64,000 nucleotides of DNA from Lawsonibacter celer (GCF_014281125.1 NZ_JACOEA010000002.1:62001-126000); one strand, 5' to 3'; positions 45,203 through 59,168 are shown, counted from the stretch's first letter. A program made the numbers and translations. The notes: generated from the letters alone by a model not told the origin.

Positions 45203-45245
45203 AAGAAGTCCTGTCACACTTTATGTGTGACAGGACTTCTTTGAA
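45203..45245. terminator. Second hairpin between etfA and ybeY
   Basis: A 17-base-pair perfect stem (45203-45219 with 45225-45241) with a TTTAT loop; AAGAAG/CTTCTT ends give short T tracts on both strands. Confidence 0.75.
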
Positions 45246-45272
45246 CCCTTTTCTGTATTGCTCAAGCTGTCC

Positions 45273-45767
45273 TTACCGCTCAATTCCCAGCTTCCCCAGG
45301 ATGGCCTCCTCCCGGGCGCGCATCCGGGCCTTTTGGGGCCCCTCGTCCAGATGGTCGTATCCCAGCAGGTGGAGCACCGAGTGGGTCACCAGATAGGCCA
45401 GTTCCCGCCGCTTTGGATGGTTGTAATCTCTGGCCTGTGCCGCCACATGCTCCATCGAGATGGCCATATCCCCCAGCGGAATCAGGCCGGTGGCCGGGTC
45501 CGCAACCTCTGGTCCGGGCAGTTCTCCCGGCTTGAGTTCGAACTCTGGGAAGCTCAGAACATCCGTGGCTGCGTCCACATTCCGCATCTCCCGGTTGATC
45601 GCCTGAATGCCGCTGTCTCCGGTCAGAAGCACATCTACCTCGCACGGAAGCGCCATTCCTTCCGCCTCCAGGGCTGTGCGGATCACCCTGCGGATCAAGG
45701 CACAGTTCTCCTTACCAGACACCCCCGGCACGTCGGCGGTAATCGGAATATAGTGTGTTTTTGCCAT
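45273..45767 (-). CDS. ybeY: Endoribonuclease YbeY
   Basis: A 164-residue protein read from the ATG at 45767 that shares its A with the phoH stop (TGATG). The zinc motif HSVLHLLGYDH matches HxxxHxxGxDH, and VLSFPEFE stands earlier. YbeY acts in 16S rRNA 3' maturation and ribosome quality control. Follows phoH as in other Firmicutes. Confidence 0.95.
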   Translation of the reverse strand: MAKTHYIPITADVPGVSGKENCALIRRVIRTALEAEGMALPCEVDVLLTGDSGIQAINREMRNVDAATDVLSFPEFELKPGELPGPEVADPATGLIPLGDMAISMEHVAAQARDYNHPKRRELAYLVTHSVLHLLGYDHLDEGPQKARMRAREEAILGKLGIER

Positions 45768-46744
45768 CACTTTTTCCCCCTGTTCCGCCGGTCCTCATCG
45801 GCCTCGTAGGCCTTGATAATACGCTGGACGATCACATGCCGGACCACGTCGGCCTCCCCCAGGCGGCAGATGGCGATGTCCTCCACATTCTGGAGCACCC
45901 GCATGGCCTCCTTCAGGCCGGACACCGTGTCCCGGGGCAGGTCAATCTGTGTGATGTCGCCGGTGATGACAATTTTCGAGCCAAAGCCCAGCCGGGTGAG
46001 AAACATCTTCATCTGTTCCCGGCTGGTATTCTGGGCCTCGTCCAGAATGATAAAGGAGTCGTCCAGGGTACGCCCCCGCATATAGGCCAGGGGGGCCACC
46101 TCAATATTTCCCCGCTCCAAATACTTCTGGTAGGTCTCGGCCCCCAGCATTTCAAAGAGAGCGTCATACAGGGGCCGCAGATAGGGGTCCACCTTGCTCT
46201 GCAGGTCGCCGGGCAGGAAGCCCAGCCGCTCCCCCGCCTCCACGGCCGGGCGGGTGAGGATAATGCGGTTGACCTCCTTCGCCCGGAACGCCGACACCGC
46301 CGCGGCCACCGCCAGGTAGGTCTTGCCGGTGCCCGCCGGCCCCACCCCCAGGGTGACCGTGTTCTTCTGGATGGCCTCCACGTATTTTTTCTGCCCCAGG
46401 GTCTTGGCCTTAATGGGCTTTCCCTTGGCCGTCACACACAGCACATCCCGGGCAATATCGTTGATGTGCGCCTCGTTCCCGGCGCGCACCAGGTTGATGA
46501 TGTAGCGCACGTTCTGCTCGGTAATGCTCTCCTTCCGCGCGGCCAGGGAGTGCAGGCCCTCCAAGGCCTTCACCGCGTAGAGCACCTGTTCCGCCTCGCC
46601 GGAGATCTTCAAATCCGAGCCGCGGCTGACCACGCTCACGCCCAGCTCATGCTCGATGAGCTTAATGTTCTCGTCAAAGGACCCAAAGACGTCGATGGCG
46701 TCCTCCATGCGCTCCACGCTGATCGTCTGTTCCGTCAAATGCAA
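45767..46744 (-). CDS. phoH: PhoH-family P-loop ATPase
   Basis: A 325-residue protein with Walker A GPAGTGKTYLA and Walker B SFIILDEAQNT, plus the PhoH GFGSKIVITGDITQIDLPR segment and an N-terminal KH-like region. A role in RNA metabolism is assumed from its constant neighbour ybeY. The start is TTG; the codon at 46744 is only four bases after AAGGAG, and the TTG at 46738 has better spacing, so the first two residues are uncertain. Confidence 0.93.
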   Translation of the reverse strand: MHLTEQTISVERMEDAIDVFGSFDENIKLIEHELGVSVVSRGSDLKISGEAEQVLYAVKALEGLHSLAARKESITEQNVRYIINLVRAGNEAHINDIARDVLCVTAKGKPIKAKTLGQKKYVEAIQKNTVTLGVGPAGTGKTYLAVAAAVSAFRAKEVNRIILTRPAVEAGERLGFLPGDLQSKVDPYLRPLYDALFEMLGAETYQKYLERGNIEVAPLAYMRGRTLDDSFIILDEAQNTSREQMKMFLTRLGFGSKIVITGDITQIDLPRDTVSGLKEAMRVLQNVEDIAICRLGEADVVRHVIVQRIIKAYEADEDRRNRGKK

Positions 46745-46780
46745 ACGCTCCTTTTATCCTTGGTGACGGGCGCCGGCCGG

Positions 46781-47998
46781 TCACTGGGGCTGCACGCCCT
46801 CCCATGGGACAAAGCGGCCGATCTCCTCCCGGCACTCCGCCAGGAGGGTTACTTCCAGCACGCCGTTCCGCTCCCGGACCGTATAATCGGTACGCACCGC
46901 TTCCCCATCCCCCAGCTGCAGCGCAAGGGCCTCGGCCAGCCGGTCGCGGAGCAGCTGTTCCGCAGCCGCCCGGTCCACCTGCGCAGCAGCCGTGGTATAT
47001 TCCCGCAGCGTCTCCCGGCTTAAGGCCAGGGGCATCTCCCGCCCGCTAGGCAGCCGCGCGGTCCAGGTCGTGTTTATTTTATCATACTGTTCATAGGAAA
47101 TTCCACTCTTTCCCCAAAAATTCAGCCGTTGTCCCAGGAAAATGAGACTCCAACGGCTCTGTTCCTCGCCGGTGAGCTCCTTCACCTGGACCTGCAGGGG
47201 AATTTCAGCCGTCAGAGTGCGCCAGGTCCGTGCCCAGATCCGTCCGGCCGCCCTGACCTGCTGCCAGCCCAGATCCACGCCACCCCCATATTTGGGCCCC
47301 TCCAGCTTCACATTTCCGGAGATGAGCACCTCGCCAGCCACCACCGTGTCTCCCTCCGCCCGGGCGGCCTCACCCTCCAGCACCTCCATATGGGTGATGA
47401 TGCCGCCCGACTCGGCCACCACATCCCCCAGAACCGTCTCATCCACCAGCTCCGGCTTGGGCACCGCCTCCCGCACCAGCACCTCCGCACGGGTACCATA
47501 CAGGTTGACGCTCATCCAGGACAGCTCCGGCAGCTGAAGCAGGGTCTCATTGATAATCTGCTGTTCGTCCAGTCCGGGCCCGTATACCCCGGGGCGCAGG
47601 CCCTGCCTGCGCAGGGCCGTGAGAATCTCCGCCGTGGACACGTTCTGATTTCCCTGTACATCCACGGTGAGCACAAAACGGGAAAACACGCATACCGCCA
47701 GCAGAGAGAGCGCCAGCCCTGCCAGAAGGGCATAGCGTCTTCGAAAGCGCCCCAAAAAGAAAGGCACCCCCGATGTCCGGGCGGGCACGGCGGTGCACAT
47801 CACCTTTTCGGCCAACGGGGCTGCCCGGCGCGCCCCGCTGCGGGTGACGGTCAAGCGCAGGCAGTGCTCGTCCTGCCACTCTACCGCCCAGAACACCACG
47901 CCGTTTTGGGCACAGAGGTTCAAAAAGCGCTCCGGAAAGGCACCGGACACCTCCAGGCGCACGCTGCCCCGAAAGAAATTGACGGTTCTCCGCAGCAT
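46781..47998 (-). CDS. yqfD: Sporulation protein YqfD
   Basis: A 405-residue protein: small N-terminal domain (FFRGSVRLEVSGAFPERFLN), one transmembrane helix about 89-110 (YALLAGLALSLLAVCVFSRF), then a POTRA-like region (VDVQGNQNVSTAEILTAL) and a beta-rich domain. YqfD is needed for sporulation in mother cell-expressed operons with yqfC. Here it forms yqfC-yqfD-phoH-ybeY as in Bacillus, but yqfF, dgkA and cdd are missing. Confidence 0.92.
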   Translation of the reverse strand: MLRRTVNFFRGSVRLEVSGAFPERFLNLCAQNGVVFWAVEWQDEHCLRLTVTRSGARRAAPLAEKVMCTAVPARTSGVPFFLGRFRRRYALLAGLALSLLAVCVFSRFVLTVDVQGNQNVSTAEILTALRRQGLRPGVYGPGLDEQQIINETLLQLPELSWMSVNLYGTRAEVLVREAVPKPELVDETVLGDVVAESGGIITHMEVLEGEAARAEGDTVVAGEVLISGNVKLEGPKYGGGVDLGWQQVRAAGRIWARTWRTLTAEIPLQVQVKELTGEEQSRWSLIFLGQRLNFWGKSGISYEQYDKINTTWTARLPSGREMPLALSRETLREYTTAAAQVDRAAAEQLLRDRLAEALALQLGDGEAVRTDYTVRERNGVLEVTLLAECREEIGRFVPWEGVQPQ

Positions 47999-48012
47999 TC
48001 CTCCGCCCCCCT

Positions 48013-48282
48013 TCAGGTCAGATCCACGCCGGTGATGCTGCCGGTGATCAGCAGCTGACTGGCGTTCATGGACTTCAGCTCCAGCCCCTCACCGCGCACC
48101 TTGATAATGAGCTTGCCTCCGGAGATATGGATTTCCTGACTGCCATAGGCCAGAATGCCCTTGTGGTTTTCCATGCGCAGCTCCCGGCTGCCGGTCAGTT
48201 CGATCCGGGGCAGTCCAGCCACCACATCGCCCGGCAGGTCAAACACCTCGGCTGTCTTTTCCAAAAATCCTTTTCGTTCCAT
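48013..48282 (-). CDS. yqfC: Sporulation protein YqfC (YabP/YqfC family)
   Basis: An 89-residue protein with the YabP/YqfC fold pattern (PRIELTGSRELRMENHKGIL, EIHISGGKLIIKVRG, LKSMNASQLLITGSI). First gene of the operon, with GGAGG upstream. It acts with YqfD during spore formation; biochemical role unknown. Confidence 0.92.
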   Translation of the reverse strand: MERKGFLEKTAEVFDLPGDVVAGLPRIELTGSRELRMENHKGILAYGSQEIHISGGKLIIKVRGEGLELKSMNASQLLITGSITGVDLT

Positions 48283-48411
48283 GGTCCGCCCTCCTCGTCC
48301 AGGAAAGCACTGGTCAGACCCCCTGCGGGAGATCCCGCGGAATGTCCGCCAGCGGCTCCCTAATGCCTATGCGGCGAAGGGCCGATGTTTGCCTGTCCCG
48401 GCGGAAAACGC

Positions 48412-48679
48412 CTAGCTTCGCTCCCGGATGGTTACCCGGATGCGCTCTCCGGGACCCTTTCCCAGTTTTGCACGCAGGTCCTTGCGTACGCCGATGATAT
48501 GCCCGAGCGTCCCCATCCGTACCAAGCTGCCGTCATAGGGCTCCCCATCAAAGGTGGCATGCCTTTACCCTGCCCTTCCCAAATTCACGCTGTACGTCAT
48601 AAGGGAACTCCACATACGCTCCATCAATATCCGGCACTTTTCGGAGTACTGCCTCAAATTCATAGATACGGGTATTCAT
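48412..48679 (-). pseudogene. Frameshifted DUF1905 gene
   Basis: From ATG 48679 (GGGAGGAG upstream) the frame reads [20 protein letters not shown] and [16 protein letters not shown], then stops at 48548. Shifting one base near 48550 restores [20 protein letters not shown] and the C-terminus KLGKGPGERIRVTIRERS with a stop at 48412. Together the pieces make one DUF1905 protein of about 88 residues. One extra base in a CACCTTTGAT context explains it. DUF1905 proteins are small beta-barrels of unknown function. A sequencing error is possible, as the rest is intact. Confidence 0.85.
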
Positions 48680-48798
48680 ATGCGCTTTCTCCTCCCTTTT
48701 TGGTATCTTTCCCGGATTTGGAAGCTATAATAGCATCAGACACCATATATCCCCCCAGCGGCACACCGTACGTAAGCACCGGATGGGCAAAACGGCTC

Positions 48799-48827
48799 TT
48801 GCTATTTCTGCCGGTCCGTATTATAAT
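48799..48827 (+). promoter_or_regulatory. Sigma-A promoter of murC
   Basis: TTGCTA (48799-48804), 17-base spacer and a perfect TATAAT (48822-48827), about 78 bases upstream of the murC start. The rest of 48680-48895 holds nothing else I can support. Confidence 0.8.
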
Positions 48828-48904
48828 TTCGTAGCCAAATGCCTTAAAGCGTCTCTGAAATAGGACGAAATCTTAATTCTTTCATAAAAGGGTGATTGAC
48901 TCCC

Positions 48905-50281
48905 ATGGAGGTTACCAATATCCATGACTATATCGTCCCCGGACGCCGCGCCCACCTGGTTGGCATCGGCGGCGTGTCCATGTCTCCCCTGGCCGAGGTA
49001 CTCAAGGGGATGGGGATGGAGATCACTGGCTCTGACCAGCATGAGAGCGCCGCGGTGGCCCATCTGCGCTCCCTCGGAATCCCGGTGGTGATCGGCCATG
49101 TGCCTGAGAGCGTACAGGGTGCGGACCTGGTGATCCGCACCGCCGCCGTCCATGACTCCAACCCGGAGATCGCCGCCGCCCGCGCCCTGGACATTCCGGT
49201 CTTTGAGCGTGCCCAGGCCTGGGGCTCTATTATGCGCAGCTACAAAAATGCCCTGTGCATCTCGGGCACCCACGGCAAAACCACAACCACCTCCATGTGC
49301 ACCCACATCATTATGGCCGCCGGGCTGGACCCCACGGTCATGATCGGCGGCACCCTGCCCCTGCTTGGGGCGGGCCACCGGGTAGGTCACGGGGACACCA
49401 TCATCCTGGAGAGCTGCGAGTACTGCAATTCCTTCCTCTCCTTCTTCCCCACCGTGGCGGTAATTCTCAATATTGAGGCTGACCACCTGGACTTTTTCCG
49501 GGATCTGCAGGACGTGGAGCACTCCTTCCGCGCCTTTGCCGACCTGGTGCCCGAGGGCGGCCTCATCGTAGCCGACCGGGACGACGCCAACACCATGGAT
49601 ACCCTCCGTGGGGAGACCCGCCCCATCCTCACCTTCGGCCTCAGCGAGGGCGACGTGCATGCGGCTAATCTCACCTGGGAGAAAGGGCTGCCCTCCTTTG
49701 ACATCATCTATCGTGACGCCCAATTTGCCCATATAAGGCTGAGCGTGCCCGGCGAGCACAATGTGCGCAACGCCCTGGCCGCAGCAGCAGCCTCCATCGC
49801 CCTGGCAGTGCCCCCCCACGCGGTGGAGGAGGGTCTGGCCGCCTTCCGGGGCGCGGGCCGGCGCTTTGAGCACAAGGGCTCCTTCCACGGCGCGGAGGTC
49901 TACGACGACTATGCCCACCATCCGGGTGAGCTGCGCGCCCTGCTGGACACCGCTGCGAGCCTGGGCTACCAGCGGGTGATCTGCGCGTTCCAGCCCCACA
50001 CCTATTCCCGCACCAAGGCCCTCTTTGACGACTTTGTGCAGGTGCTGCAAAAGCCGGATGTGACGCTGCTGGCCGAGATCTTCGCCGCCCGGGAGACCAA
50101 TGAAATCGGCATATCCTCCAGGGACCTGGCCCGGGAGATCCCTGGCTCCCGCTACTTTGCCTCTCTGGAGGAGCTGACCGCGTATCTGAAGGAACTTGCC
50201 CGGCCCGGCGATCTGATCCTCACCGTAGGCGCCGGCGACATCTATACCGTGGGCGAGGCTCTGGTCGGGAGCCAGGTGTGA
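48905..50281 (+). CDS. murC: UDP-N-acetylmuramate--L-alanine ligase
   Basis: A 458-residue Mur ligase with N-terminal Rossmann-like motif HLVGIGGVSMSPLAE, ATP loop SGTHGKTTTTS, central-domain ESCEYCNSFL and NIEADHLD, and C-terminal YDDYAHHPGELRALL and CAFQPHTYSR. It adds L-alanine to UDP-MurNAc in peptidoglycan synthesis. Start ATG 48905 chosen; a TTG at 48896 is closer to the AAGGG site but too close, so the true start is one of the two. Monocistronic between a promoter and a terminator. Confidence 0.96.
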   Translation: MEVTNIHDYIVPGRRAHLVGIGGVSMSPLAEVLKGMGMEITGSDQHESAAVAHLRSLGIPVVIGHVPESVQGADLVIRTAAVHDSNPEIAAARALDIPVFERAQAWGSIMRSYKNALCISGTHGKTTTTSMCTHIIMAAGLDPTVMIGGTLPLLGAGHRVGHGDTIILESCEYCNSFLSFFPTVAVILNIEADHLDFFRDLQDVEHSFRAFADLVPEGGLIVADRDDANTMDTLRGETRPILTFGLSEGDVHAANLTWEKGLPSFDIIYRDAQFAHIRLSVPGEHNVRNALAAAAASIALAVPPHAVEEGLAAFRGAGRRFEHKGSFHGAEVYDDYAHHPGELRALLDTAASLGYQRVICAFQPHTYSRTKALFDDFVQVLQKPDVTLLAEIFAARETNEIGISSRDLAREIPGSRYFASLEELTAYLKELARPGDLILTVGAGDIYTVGEALVGSQV

Positions 50282-50303
50282 GGGGCCATCGTTGTCTTTG
50301 AAA

Positions 50304-50351
50304 AATCCCCCTGTGGAGTAGTGAGCTGCTCCACAGGGGGATTGGTTTTTT
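50304..50351. terminator. Bidirectional terminator between murC and uvrA
   Basis: Fifteen-base-pair stem AATCCCCCTGTGGAG with its complement, ending in T6 on the plus strand and T5 on the minus strand. Confidence 0.88.
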
Positions 50352-50386
50352 AGGGGGCCTCCCACAGGGGGACATTTTCCATTCTT

Positions 50387-53209
<2,823 letters not shown>

Positions 53210-53240
53210 CGCGTTTGACTCCTTTGAAATTCAGCGGCGC

Positions 53241-53987
53241 TTAAAAAAGGAAGCTTGCGCCGTAGAGATAGATAAGAAACGTCAGGGCAGTCAGAAAAAT
53301 CCACCCCGCCCTGCGTCCGAACAGCTCCCACTCCGAGGGCTCGGCCTTCTCCGGGTCACGGATGCGGAATCTCAAATTCCAGCGGAAGAGCGCGTCGGCA
53401 TAACAGATGGAAAGGGCGTTCAGCCCCGCCACAAACGTCCCCAGCCAGTAGAGAGGCAGGAAGCCCTGCCGGGTCTCCTCCGGGGCGAGCACCAGCTGGA
53501 GCAGTTCGGTGACCTTGGGCTCGCTGGGGTCGGACTTGGATGCCGCGATCCCATCGGAGAATTGCGAGTGGATCGTTCCGTTTTCATCCCATAACATGAG
53601 AAAGCTGTCCTCATAGCAGCCGCCCCGGAAGATCACCTCATCCCCACGGCGCACCTCCACTCCGGTGAGGTTAATGGGAATCTGCTCCCCCTCGGGCACT
53701 GCGGCAGGGTCCAGGGTCACAGTATAGGGGCCGTAGAGGTCCTCCCCGTGCCGGTACTCCACCACGCCCCCCGGGGAGACCGTAAACACAGCGGCCATCC
53801 CGTCCGCCCGGCCGGCATACACGGTGTTCTCCCCCTGAACGGAGCGGGCCAGCAACCTGCCCCGGTACTCGATCCCGGTGCGGCTGCGCACAATGGGGTA
53901 AATGACGGTAAACACCGCCAGCAGTACCGCCTGGATAATCAGCATCACCTGGGCCAGTCGCTCCAGGCTCCTCCACTTTTCCCGCAT
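53241..53987 (-). CDS. Hypothetical membrane protein between uvrB and uvrA
   Basis: Read from the ATG at 53987 with GGAGGGG upstream; 248 residues. A first helix is near 12-35 ([20 protein letters not shown]), followed by an extracytoplasmic beta-rich part ([20 protein letters not shown]), then two more helices ([19 protein letters not shown] and [20 protein letters not shown]). No catalytic motif recognised. It is co-oriented with the repair genes and starts nine bases after the MmcQ/YjbR gene, but a repair role cannot be inferred. Confidence 0.72.
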   Translation of the reverse strand: MREKWRSLERLAQVMLIIQAVLLAVFTVIYPIVRSRTGIEYRGRLLARSVQGENTVYAGRADGMAAVFTVSPGGVVEYRHGEDLYGPYTVTLDPAAVPEGEQIPINLTGVEVRRGDEVIFRGGCYEDSFLMLWDENGTIHSQFSDGIAASKSDPSEPKVTELLQLVLAPEETRQGFLPLYWLGTFVAGLNALSICYADALFRWNLRFRIRDPEKAEPSEWELFGRRAGWIFLTALTFLIYLYGASFLF

Positions 53988-53995
53988 GGCCCCTC

Positions 53996-54373
53996 CTATT
54001 CCAGCATGCCCAGCTCCCGCCGGACGTATTTGGGCAGCTTCTCCGCCACCAGCCGGTGGGAGGAAACGCACAGGTCCCGCAGCACATCCTCCGGCACCGC
54101 CCCATCCAGCAGAACGGCGATCCAGTTGCACTTGTCGCAGTAGAAGCCTGGGAGCACCTCAGGGAATTCCGCCCGGAGCAGTTCAGCCCGGGCCGGGTCA
54201 CACTTGAGGTTGACGAGGGGGTGGCCGCCATAGACCTTGTGCTCCGGCCCGGGGGCGCACATCGCGGCAAAGAGCTTGCCCCGGATCTGATACCGGTCCC
54301 ACTGCCACTCCGCCTTGTAGTCATGCTCCGCCCCGGGCAGGGCGCGCAGATAGCTGTCCAACCAGTCATACAC
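53996..54373 (-). CDS. MmcQ/YjbR-family protein
   Basis: A 125-residue CyaY-like fold protein (HDYKAEWQWDRYQIRGKLFA, VNLKCDPARAELLR, PGFYCDKCNWIAVLLDG). MmcQ/YjbR proteins are small, putatively DNA-binding, without known biochemical role. Start is GTG at 54373 with AGGAGG 10 bases upstream; 27 bases after uvrB, so probably part of the SOS-controlled transcript. Confidence 0.85.
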   Translation of the reverse strand: MYDWLDSYLRALPGAEHDYKAEWQWDRYQIRGKLFAAMCAPGPEHKVYGGHPLVNLKCDPARAELLRAEFPEVLPGFYCDKCNWIAVLLDGAVPEDVLRDLCVSSHRLVAEKLPKYVRRELGMLE

Positions 54374-54400
54374 GGGAAGCGTCCTCCTGTCTGAGCGCCT

Positions 54401-56365
<1,965 letters not shown>

Positions 56366-56403
56366 GTGCCTCACCTCCGGCATTCGAAAAAGTGTTCGAT
56401 CGC

Positions 56404-56432
56404 ATTATATCAAAACATACGTTCTAATGCAA
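56404..56432 (-). promoter_or_regulatory. uvrB promoter with embedded LexA (SOS) box
   Basis: Minus strand TTGCAT (56432-56427), 17-base spacer, TATAAT (56409-56404). The spacer contains GAACGTATGTTT (56424-56413), a full match to the Gram-positive LexA consensus GAACRNRYGTTY. Repressor binding there would block the promoter until DNA damage. Confidence 0.88.
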
Positions 56433-56450
56433 CCCTCAAATTCCACCGTT

Positions 56451-57137
56451 TCATCCGATTTCCTCCGGGCGGAAGTATCCGCTCTCCAGCATGGATACCA
56501 TGTCGTCGTCGGAGAAAATCACATGGTCGGCCAGCACCACGCCCACCTGCCGGAACACCGACTGGAAATGGGCTGTGCTGGCCTGATCCGCACGGGAGGG
56601 TAGCGCCAGGCCGGAGACGTGGTTATGGGCCAGGATCACCCGGGCGGCATTGAGGGAGAGGGCGGCCTCCACCAGCTTGCGCGTCACAATACTGGCCGAG
56701 TTCACGTCCCCCTCCGCTATTTTGCGCACGCCCAGTACCTTCTGCTTTCCGTCCATGCACAGCAGGTACACCAGCTCCGAGGTGGCCCCCAGAAAGTAGG
56801 GGCGGAACAGCCGGTAGCAGTCGGCGGTCCTGGAGACGCATTCCGTCATGTCGGTGCGGGCGGCAAAGTAGCGGCGCGCAGTCTCTTTCGCGGTTTTAAG
56901 CAGCACTGCGGCGTGCTCCCCCACGCCGGATACCTTCACCAGCTCCTCCACCGGGGCGTCCAGCACCCCGGCCAGGGAGCCGAACCGCTCCATCAGCGCG
57001 TGGGCGATGGGGTTGGTGTCCCCGCGGGGATTGGCATAAAAGAGCAGCATCTCCAGCACCTTGTGGTCGGGAAAGGAGTCCGGCCGGGCCAGAAATTCCC
57101 CTTTCATCCGCGCCCGGTGTCCATCGTGGGTCCCCAT
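56451..57137 (-). CDS. radC: RadC-family JAB/MPN domain protein
   Basis: Read from the ATG at 57137 with GGGAG upstream; 228 residues. A helix-hairpin-helix-like N-terminus (VLDAPVEELVKVSGVGEHAA) precedes the JAB domain with metal motif HNHVSGLALPSRAD. RadC is named as a repair protein but its activity is unproven. It is next to uvrB on the same strand, its stop 18 bases upstream of the uvrB -35 hexamer. Confidence 0.93.
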   Translation of the reverse strand: MGTHDGHRARMKGEFLARPDSFPDHKVLEMLLFYANPRGDTNPIAHALMERFGSLAGVLDAPVEELVKVSGVGEHAAVLLKTAKETARRYFAARTDMTECVSRTADCYRLFRPYFLGATSELVYLLCMDGKQKVLGVRKIAEGDVNSASIVTRKLVEAALSLNAARVILAHNHVSGLALPSRADQASTAHFQSVFRQVGVVLADHVIFSDDDMVSMLESGYFRPEEIG

Positions 57138-57168
57138 GCCTCTCCCCCCCTTTCCTGCTCTGATGGGC

Positions 57169-57843
57169 TTACGCCTTTGCTCCATGCTCCGCCAGGTAGG
57201 CCTCCATTCTGGCCTTCATGGCGTCGTCAATATACACCCTGCCGTCGATAGGGCGATTATGGAGGAAGGAGATGATCTCCTTCACCGTCACGATGGGATA
57301 GACGGCGATCCCGTGGTCGGCCCGCAGCTCGTCCAGGGTCGAGCAGTCCCGGGTGCCCCGCTCCATCCGGTCCACGGACACAATGAGTGCGGTCACCTTC
57401 ATGTCCCCCAGGGTCTTGAACAGCTCCAGGGACTCACGTACAGCGGTGCCGGCGGTGACCACATCCTCCACGATGACCACCCGGTCCCCGTTCTGAGGCT
57501 TGTAGCCCACCATGGAGCCGCCCTCGCCGTGGTCCTTGGCCTCTTTGCGGTTGAAGCAATAGGGCAGGTCCCGGTTATAGCTGCGGTACAGGGAGGCGGC
57601 GGCGGTGACGGCCAGGGGGATGCCCTTGTAGGCAGGCCCGAACAGGCAGTCCACCCCGTCGGGCAGGTTGGCCTGGATGCAGGCGGCATAGTAGTCCCCC
57701 AGCTTGGCGGCCTGGGCGCCGGTCTTGTAGTTGCCCGTGTTGATGAAATAGGGGGTCTTGCGGCCGGATTTGGTGGTGAAATCCCCAAAGGTGAGCACAC
57801 CGGAGCGAACCATGAAGGTAATGAATTCTTCCTGATAGGTCAT
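57169..57843 (-). CDS. pyrE: Orotate phosphoribosyltransferase
   Basis: Read from the ATG at 57843; 224 residues. PRPP-binding motif VVIVEDVVTAGTA, substrate segment SGRKTPYFINTGNYKTG and GVDCLFGPAYKGIPLA match the PyrE family. It makes orotidine 5'-phosphate from orotate and PRPP. No other pyr genes are adjacent. A TATAAT at 57896-57891 is a likely -10, with a poor -35. Confidence 0.93.
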   Translation of the reverse strand: MTYQEEFITFMVRSGVLTFGDFTTKSGRKTPYFINTGNYKTGAQAAKLGDYYAACIQANLPDGVDCLFGPAYKGIPLAVTAAASLYRSYNRDLPYCFNRKEAKDHGEGGSMVGYKPQNGDRVVIVEDVVTAGTAVRESLELFKTLGDMKVTALIVSVDRMERGTRDCSTLDELRADHGIAVYPIVTVKEIISFLHNRPIDGRVYIDDAMKARMEAYLAEHGAKA

Positions 57844-58018
57844 GACAAGCAGCCCTTTCTCTAAAAAATAGTAGCATAATATTATATCACCGGCCGGGCC
57901 GCCGTACAAGCCCAAGTCGACAGTTTTCAGCCAATCGTCTCCCCACACGGATGGGGCTGGTCAAACCCGTCCTTCTGTTGTAAAATGGAACCAATCTGAA
58001 AAAAGGAGTGTTGTATCC

Positions 58019-59119
58019 ATGGATATTCACTTTTTGATGCCCACCCAGGTGCGCATGGAGGAGGACTGCGTCCGCCGGCACGGGGGAGAGCTGGCCGGAC
58101 TGGGCCGGCACGCCCTGATCGTCACTGGCGCCCACTCCGCCCGGGCCAATGGCTCTCTGACCGACGTGGAGGCCGCCCTGGCCGCCAATGGGCAAAGCTG
58201 GACCGTGTTTGACCGGGTAATGGAAAACCCCACCATCGACTGCGTCTATGAGGGTGCGGCCCTGGCCCGTAGCGAGGGGGCCGACTTCGTCATCGGCATC
58301 GGCGGCGGCTCTCCCATGGACGCCTCCAAGGCCATCGCCTGGCTGGCCTGTGAAGATGTCCCCCGTGACAAACTGTTCGGCGGCTTTTACGGTCGACGGC
58401 TGCCCCTGTGCTGCATTCCCACCACCGCGGGCACGGGCAGCGAGGTGACCCAGTACGCCGTGCTCACCGACGATGCCCGGCAGACCAAGACCTCTCTGGC
58501 CGCCCCAGCCCTCTTTGCCGACCTGGCCCTGCTGGACGGCAGGTATCTGGAGCGGCTGCCCCATTCCACTATGGTCAACACGGTCATTGACTCCCTTTCC
58601 CACTCCATGGAGGGCTATCTCTCCGCCAAGGCCGACGTGCTCAGCGACGCCCTGGCGCTGCAGGCGGTGGGCGTCATCGGCTCCATCCTTCCCCGGCTGA
58701 GCGCGGACCAGCTGACCGGCGGGAACAGGGCCCGCCTGCTCTACGCCTCTGCCCTGGGCGGCATGGTGATCGCACAGACTGGCACCACCGCCGTCCACGC
58801 CATGGGCTATCCCCTTACCTATTTCCGGCATGTGCCCCACGGCCGCGCCAACGGCCTGCTGCTGCCCGACCTGCTGGCCATGGTCGCCCCCGTCCACCCC
58901 GGCCGGGTGGAGGCGCTGCTCTCCGCCCTGGGTGCGGCGGACGTCTCCGCCTTCCGGGAAATTATGGACGTCCTTCTCGGCCGGCGTGAGACCCTCACCG
59001 CGCAGGAGGCGGAGGCGTATACCGCCTCCGCCTCCCGGGCAAAGAATCTGGCCAACTGTGTGCTCCCCTTCGGGCCGGAGCAGGTGCGCGCCCTCTACCG
59101 CGCCGCCTTCGGCGTGTAA
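58019..59119 (+). CDS. Iron-containing alcohol dehydrogenase
   Basis: A 366-residue group III dehydrogenase. NAD-binding GIGGGSPMDASKA near 93-105, TTAGTGSEVTQ at 135-145, and metal ligands Asp191 and His195 (VIDSLSHSMEG), His260 (AVHAMGYPL) and His274 (VPHGRANG) are all present. Substrate is likely a short alcohol or diol (butanol/1,3-propanediol class); not decidable from sequence. Own AAAGGAG site; single gene divergent from pyrE. Confidence 0.92.
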   Translation: MDIHFLMPTQVRMEEDCVRRHGGELAGLGRHALIVTGAHSARANGSLTDVEAALAANGQSWTVFDRVMENPTIDCVYEGAALARSEGADFVIGIGGGSPMDASKAIAWLACEDVPRDKLFGGFYGRRLPLCCIPTTAGTGSEVTQYAVLTDDARQTKTSLAAPALFADLALLDGRYLERLPHSTMVNTVIDSLSHSMEGYLSAKADVLSDALALQAVGVIGSILPRLSADQLTGGNRARLLYASALGGMVIAQTGTTAVHAMGYPLTYFRHVPHGRANGLLLPDLLAMVAPVHPGRVEALLSALGAADVSAFREIMDVLLGRRETLTAQEAEAYTASASRAKNLANCVLPFGPEQVRALYRAAFGV

Positions 59120-59124
59120 CACAG

Positions 59125-59163
59125 CAGGAGCCCCGGGCAGCTGCCCGGGGCTCCTGTTTGTTT
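59125..59163 (+). terminator. Terminator of the alcohol dehydrogenase gene
   Basis: A perfect 32-base palindrome (59125-59156) followed by TTTGTTTT. Confidence 0.85.
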
Positions 59164-59168
59164 TGCAT

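Noticed and set aside
48385-48834. A 149-codon plus-strand frame
   Set aside because: It runs antisense to the DUF1905 pseudogene and has no ribosome site or family pattern.
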